From contig NZ_KB913029.1 in the NCBI RefSeq assembly GCF_000384115.1, forward strand, positions 1,584,907 to 1,648,906: a stretch of DNA of 64,000 nucleotides, read 5' to 3'. The DNA is from Sporichthya polymorpha DSM 43042 (GTDB taxonomy: Bacteria > Actinomycetota > Actinomycetes > Sporichthyales > Sporichthyaceae). The position numbers were made by a program, and so were the translations under genes. The notes under the pieces are model-generated. The model had not been told where the DNA came from and searched no databases. It saw nothing but the letters and a program-made list of their open reading frames with translations. This document shows positions 61,090 through 64,000 of this stretch, one piece after another; position 1 is the first letter of the stretch; each line of letters starts with the position of its first letter.

Positions 61090-61844
61090 CGCGGCGCCAT
61101 CCGGATCGCCCCGTCGAGCCGGATCGTCTCGCCGTTGAGCATCGGGTTGTCGATGATCGCGAGCGCGAGCTTGGCGTACTCCTCCGGCGTGCCGAGGCGG
61201 CTCGGATGCGGCACCGACTTCCCGAGGGAGGCTTTGACCTCCTCGGGCAGGCGCGCGAGCAGCGGGGTGTCGAACAGCCCGGGGGCGATGGTGCAGACCC
61301 GGATCTGCTTGGACGCCAGGTCGCGCGCCGCGACGATCGTCATGCCGACGATCCCGGCCTTGGACGAGGTGTAGGGGATCTGACCGATCTGCCCCTCGTA
61401 CGCGGCGACCGAGGCGGTGAGGATGCAGACGCCGCGCTCGCCGTCGACCGCCTCGCTGCGCGTCATCCGCGCCGCGGCGAGCCGAAGCACGTTGAACGAA
61501 CCGATCAGGTTGACGTTCACGATCGCGGTGTAGGTCTCCAGCGAACCGGGGCTGCCGTCCTTCTCCACGAGCCGGACCGGGCCGCCGCGGCCGGCGCAGT
61601 GCACGACCGCGCGCAGCGGGGCCTGCGCCTCGGCCGCGTCCAGCGCCGCCTCGACCTGCGCGGTGTCGGTGACGTCCGCGGGGGCGAACACCCCACCGAT
61701 CTCGGCGGCGACCTCGGCCCCGGGCGAGGAGGGCAGGTCGAGGATCGTCACCTTCGCACCGGCCTTGGCCAGCGCGCACGCCGTGCCGAGGCCGAGTCCG
61801 GACGCGCCGCCCGTGACGAGCGCGGAGTTGCCGGCGATCTCCAT
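61086..61844 (-). CDS. Short-chain dehydrogenase, 3-hydroxyacyl-CoA dehydrogenase type 2-like
   Basis: 252 residues. The NAD-binding motif TGGASGLGLG (~11-20), the NAG-equivalent (HCAGRGG), and the catalytic YTSSK are present. The pattern, including LDLPSSPG after strand beta2 and the long GTPEEYAKLALAIIDNPMLNGETIRLDGAIRM end, fits human HSD17B10-like 3-hydroxyacyl-CoA dehydrogenases. It would carry out the third step of beta-oxidation between the hydratase and the thiolase. ATG 61844 is 5 bp after the thiolase stop. Confidence 0.9.
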   Translation of the reverse strand: MEIAGNSALVTGGASGLGLGTACALAKAGAKVTILDLPSSPGAEVAAEIGGVFAPADVTDTAQVEAALDAAEAQAPLRAVVHCAGRGGPVRLVEKDGSPGSLETYTAIVNVNLIGSFNVLRLAAARMTRSEAVDGERGVCILTASVAAYEGQIGQIPYTSSKAGIVGMTIVAARDLASKQIRVCTIAPGLFDTPLLARLPEEVKASLGKSVPHPSRLGTPEEYAKLALAIIDNPMLNGETIRLDGAIRMAPR

Positions 61845-61849
61845 GGTGG

Positions 61850-63049
61850 TCAGAGCCTTTCGAGAATGGTGGCGTTGGCCATGCCGCCGGCCTCGCACAT
61901 GGTCTGCAGGCCGAAGCGGCCGCCGGTGGCCTCGAGGTGGTTGAGCATGGTGGTCATCAGGCGGGCCCCGGACGCCCCGAGCGGGTGCCCGAGCGCGATC
62001 GCCCCACCGCGGGGGTTGAGCTTGGCCGGGTCGGCCCCGAAGTGCTCCGCCCACGCGAGCGGGACGGAGGCGAAGGCCTCATTGACCTCGTAGTGGTCGA
62101 TCTGATCGATCGTCATGCCGGCGCGCTTGAGCGCCTTCTCCGTCGCCGGGATCGGTCCGGAGAGCATCGTGATCGGGTCGTCGGAAGCGACCGCGAAGGC
62201 GTGGAACCGCGCCCGCGGCCGCAGCCCGAGGGCCGCGGCCCGCTCCGCGCTCATGATCAGCAGCGCCGCCGCGCCGTCGGTGATCTGCGAGGAGTTGCCG
62301 GCGGTGATCGACCAGGTGATCTCGGGGAAGCGTGCCGCCATGTCCGCGTTCTCGAAGGCGGGCTGAAGCGCCGCGAGCCCCTCCACCGTCGTCGAGGGGC
62401 GGATCGTCTCGTCCGCCGACACCACCCCGTCCGGGGTCGTGATCGGGACGATCTCGTTCGCGAACCCGCCGTTCGCGGCCGCGGCCGCGGCGCGGGCGTG
62501 CGAGGCGGCGGAGAACTCGTCCAGCGTCGTGCGGTCCAGCTTCCACCGCGCCGCGACGAGCTCCGCCGAGATGCCCTGGGGGACCAGGCCCGGGGCGTAG
62601 CGCGCGGTGGCCGAGGGCCCGTAGACGTCCGCGCCCTGACGCGCCGACCCCATCGGCACCCGGCTCATCGACTCGACGCCACCGGCGATCACCACGTCGT
62701 AGGCGCCGGCGAGAATCCCCTGCGCCGCGAAGTCCGCCGCCTGCTGGCTCGACCCGCAACGGCGGTCGACGGTCGTCGAGGGCACGTGCTCGGGCAGGCC
62801 CGCCGCCAGCCACGCCCACCGGCCGGGGCATCCGGCCTGCTCGGCGACCTGACTGACGCAGCCGACGATGAAGTCCTCGACGTCACCGGGATCGAGCGCC
62901 GGGTTGCGCTCCAGCAGTGCCTTCACGGTCTGTCCGAGGAGTTCGACCGGGTGCACGCCGGACAACGCCCCGCCGGGCTTGCCGTCGCGCGGCGCCTTGC
63001 CCTTCGCCATCGGCGACCGCACCGCGTCGACGATCACTGCCTCATGCAT
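61850..63049 (-). CDS. Acetyl-CoA acetyltransferase-type thiolase
   Basis: 399 residues. The acylated cysteine is in VDRRCGSSQQA (~89-93). The other catalytic motifs are NEAFASVPLAWAEHF, GGAIALGHPLGASGARL with the histidine, and the final CEAGGMANA with the second cysteine. It cleaves 3-oxoacyl-CoA esters. ATG 63049 gives the usual MHEAVIVDAVRSPMAKG start; the frame runs further to 63085 without support. It is 10 bp after the second acyl-CoA dehydrogenase gene. Confidence 0.92.
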   Translation of the reverse strand: MHEAVIVDAVRSPMAKGKAPRDGKPGGALSGVHPVELLGQTVKALLERNPALDPGDVEDFIVGCVSQVAEQAGCPGRWAWLAAGLPEHVPSTTVDRRCGSSQQAADFAAQGILAGAYDVVIAGGVESMSRVPMGSARQGADVYGPSATARYAPGLVPQGISAELVAARWKLDRTTLDEFSAASHARAAAAAANGGFANEIVPITTPDGVVSADETIRPSTTVEGLAALQPAFENADMAARFPEITWSITAGNSSQITDGAAALLIMSAERAAALGLRPRARFHAFAVASDDPITMLSGPIPATEKALKRAGMTIDQIDHYEVNEAFASVPLAWAEHFGADPAKLNPRGGAIALGHPLGASGARLMTTMLNHLEATGGRFGLQTMCEAGGMANATILERL

Positions 63050-63059
63050 GACGATCCCT

Positions 63060-64000
63060 TCACAGCCCCATCGACTGACTGACAATCACTTTCATGATTT
63101 CGCTCGACCCACCGAAGATTCGGGACACCCGGGCGTCCGCGAAGGCGCGGCCGAGGGGCGAGGAGCGACGCAGCCCCGATTCGCCCAGCACCTGCACGCA
63201 CCGGTCCACCACCCGGCCCTGCGTCTCGGTGGCGTGCAGCTTTACCATCGCCGCGTCCGCGGGCGAGAGCTCACCGGCCTCGTGGGCGGCGAGCGCCTGG
63301 TCCACCAGCGCCTGCCCCGCCGCGACGTCGGTCGCGCACGCGGCCAGTTCGAACTTCACCGGCTGCGCCGGCCGGCCCGGCTGCGCGCGCACGATCTCGA
63401 CCGTCGCGCTCAGCGCCGCCGCCGCGGCGGCCTGGGAGTTCACCGCGATCGAGAGCCGTTCCTGCGCCAGGTTCGCCGTCAGATAGGCGAAGCCGTTGTT
63501 CTCCTCCCCGAGGAGGTTCGCCACCGGCACCTCGACGTCGTCGAAGAACAACTCCGCGAGGTCCTGGGCGTGCAGCCCGACCTTCTCCAGCTTGCGCCCC
63601 CGGGAAAAACCAGGCATGCCCTCCTCGACGACCAGCAGGCTGATGCCGTCCCGCCCGGCGTCGCGGTCGGTCTTCACCGCCAGCACGATCAGGTCGGCGT
63701 GCATCCCGTTGGAGATGAACGTCTTCGCGCCGTTGACGACGTAGACCTCACCCTCCCGACGCGCGGAGGTCGCCATCGCCTTCAGGTCCGAGCCCGCCCC
63801 GGGCTCGGACATGGCGATCGCGGTCAGCGCCTGCCCCGACGCGATGCGCGGCAACCAGCGCTGCTTCTGCTCGGTGTTCGTGCAGTGCAGGAAGTAGGGC
63901 GCACAGATGTCGACGTGCACGCGCACGCCGCTGATCGCCAGGCCGAGGGCCTGCGCCTCCTCGGCGAACACCGCGCTGTGCAGGTAGGAGGTGTCCGGCG
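63060..64000 (-). CDS. Acyl-CoA dehydrogenase, LCAD-like (5' end outside window)
   Basis: At least 312 residues; the frame is open to the window edge, so the N-terminal domain is cut. Visible motifs are AIAMSEPGAGSDLKAM, VVNGAKTFISNGMHADL and VSRIFGGSSEIMKVI. The G-G in the last motif, where many relatives have E-G, is as in long-chain and related dehydrogenases. Those place the catalytic Glu in an earlier helix, here LAQERLSIA. It would introduce the 2,3 double bond in an acyl-CoA and may pair with the short dehydrogenase at 59330. Confidence 0.9.
   Translation of the reverse strand, partial: PDTSYLHSAVFAEEAQALGLAISGVRVHVDICAPYFLHCTNTEQKQRWLPRIASGQALTAIAMSEPGAGSDLKAMATSARREGEVYVVNGAKTFISNGMHADLIVLAVKTDRDAGRDGISLLVVEEGMPGFSRGRKLEKVGLHAQDLAELFFDDVEVPVANLLGEENNGFAYLTANLAQERLSIAVNSQAAAAAALSATVEIVRAQPGRPAQPVKFELAACATDVAAGQALVDQALAAHEAGELSPADAAMVKLHATETQGRVVDRCVQVLGESGLRRSSPLGRAFADARVSRIFGGSSEIMKVIVSQSMGL

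Overview
The window is GC-rich throughout and reads as a chromosomal segment of a high-GC actinomycete. Support for this comes from an LpqY-SugABC-type trehalose importer, an F420-dependent glucose-6-phosphate dehydrogenase, several luciferase-like (LLM) oxidoreductases, PucR regulators, an HNH/DUF222 (13E12-type) protein behind an actinobacterial SOS box, and frequent GTG/TTG starts with 4-bp stop/start overlaps. I cannot name the species. No rRNA, CRISPR or phage genes were seen; there is one tRNA and two insertion sequences.

Layout. 1-8.5 kb is mixed: the end of a delta-60 repeat protein, an alpha/beta hydrolase-TetR pair, an M15 peptidase lipoprotein, an SRPBCC protein, tRNA-Gly(CCC), an SOS-controlled HNH protein, a TauE-type permease, a methyltransferase and a membrane acyltransferase. 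8.6-16.8 kb is a tightly packed plus-strand catabolic operon: three-subunit molybdenum hydroxylase, LLM oxidoreductase, NTF2-like protein, alpha/beta hydrolase, DUF1028 protein and M20 amidohydrolase. 16.8-31.0 kb is on the minus strand. Twelve genes, nearly all overlapping, run from a Liv-type substrate-binding lipoprotein through two small membrane proteins, a fused LivH-LivM permease, LivG, LivF, a secreted unknown protein, fgd, an ACT-like protein, DUF917, a hydantoinase-like protein and a PucR regulator. A second PucR gene follows after a 14-bp dyad, and a P450 gene lies just upstream of the operon. 32.7-36.6 kb holds a single-chain indolepyruvate ferredoxin oxidoreductase and an Lrp/AsnC regulator. 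36.8-41.9 kb is lpqY-sugABC plus a lipoprotein. 41.9-47.8 kb has a NarL-type two-component system, two membrane proteins and a PEP-utilising swivel-domain protein.

47.9-50.2 kb contains an IS3-family and an IS5-family element only 23 bp apart. 50.2-57.9 kb is a second Liv-type island (LivF, LivG, binding protein, LivHM fusion, secreted unknown protein, P450). 58.1-64 kb has an LLM oxidoreductase facing a minus-strand beta-oxidation set: short acyl-CoA dehydrogenase, enoyl-CoA hydratase, SDR, thiolase and an LCAD-like acyl-CoA dehydrogenase cut by the window edge.

The most interesting theme is that the two Liv-type islands share an unusual set: fused LivHM permease, LivG, LivF, binding lipoprotein, a distantly related secreted/C-terminally anchored protein of unknown family, and a P450. 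One island is wired to hydantoinase-like, DUF917, ACT, F420 and PucR genes beside a molybdenum-hydroxylase operon, which suggests uptake and breakdown of an N-heterocyclic or cyclic-amide compound. The other is next to acyl-CoA degradation genes, which suggests a lipid-like or alicyclic acid. Substrates are inferred from gene families only.
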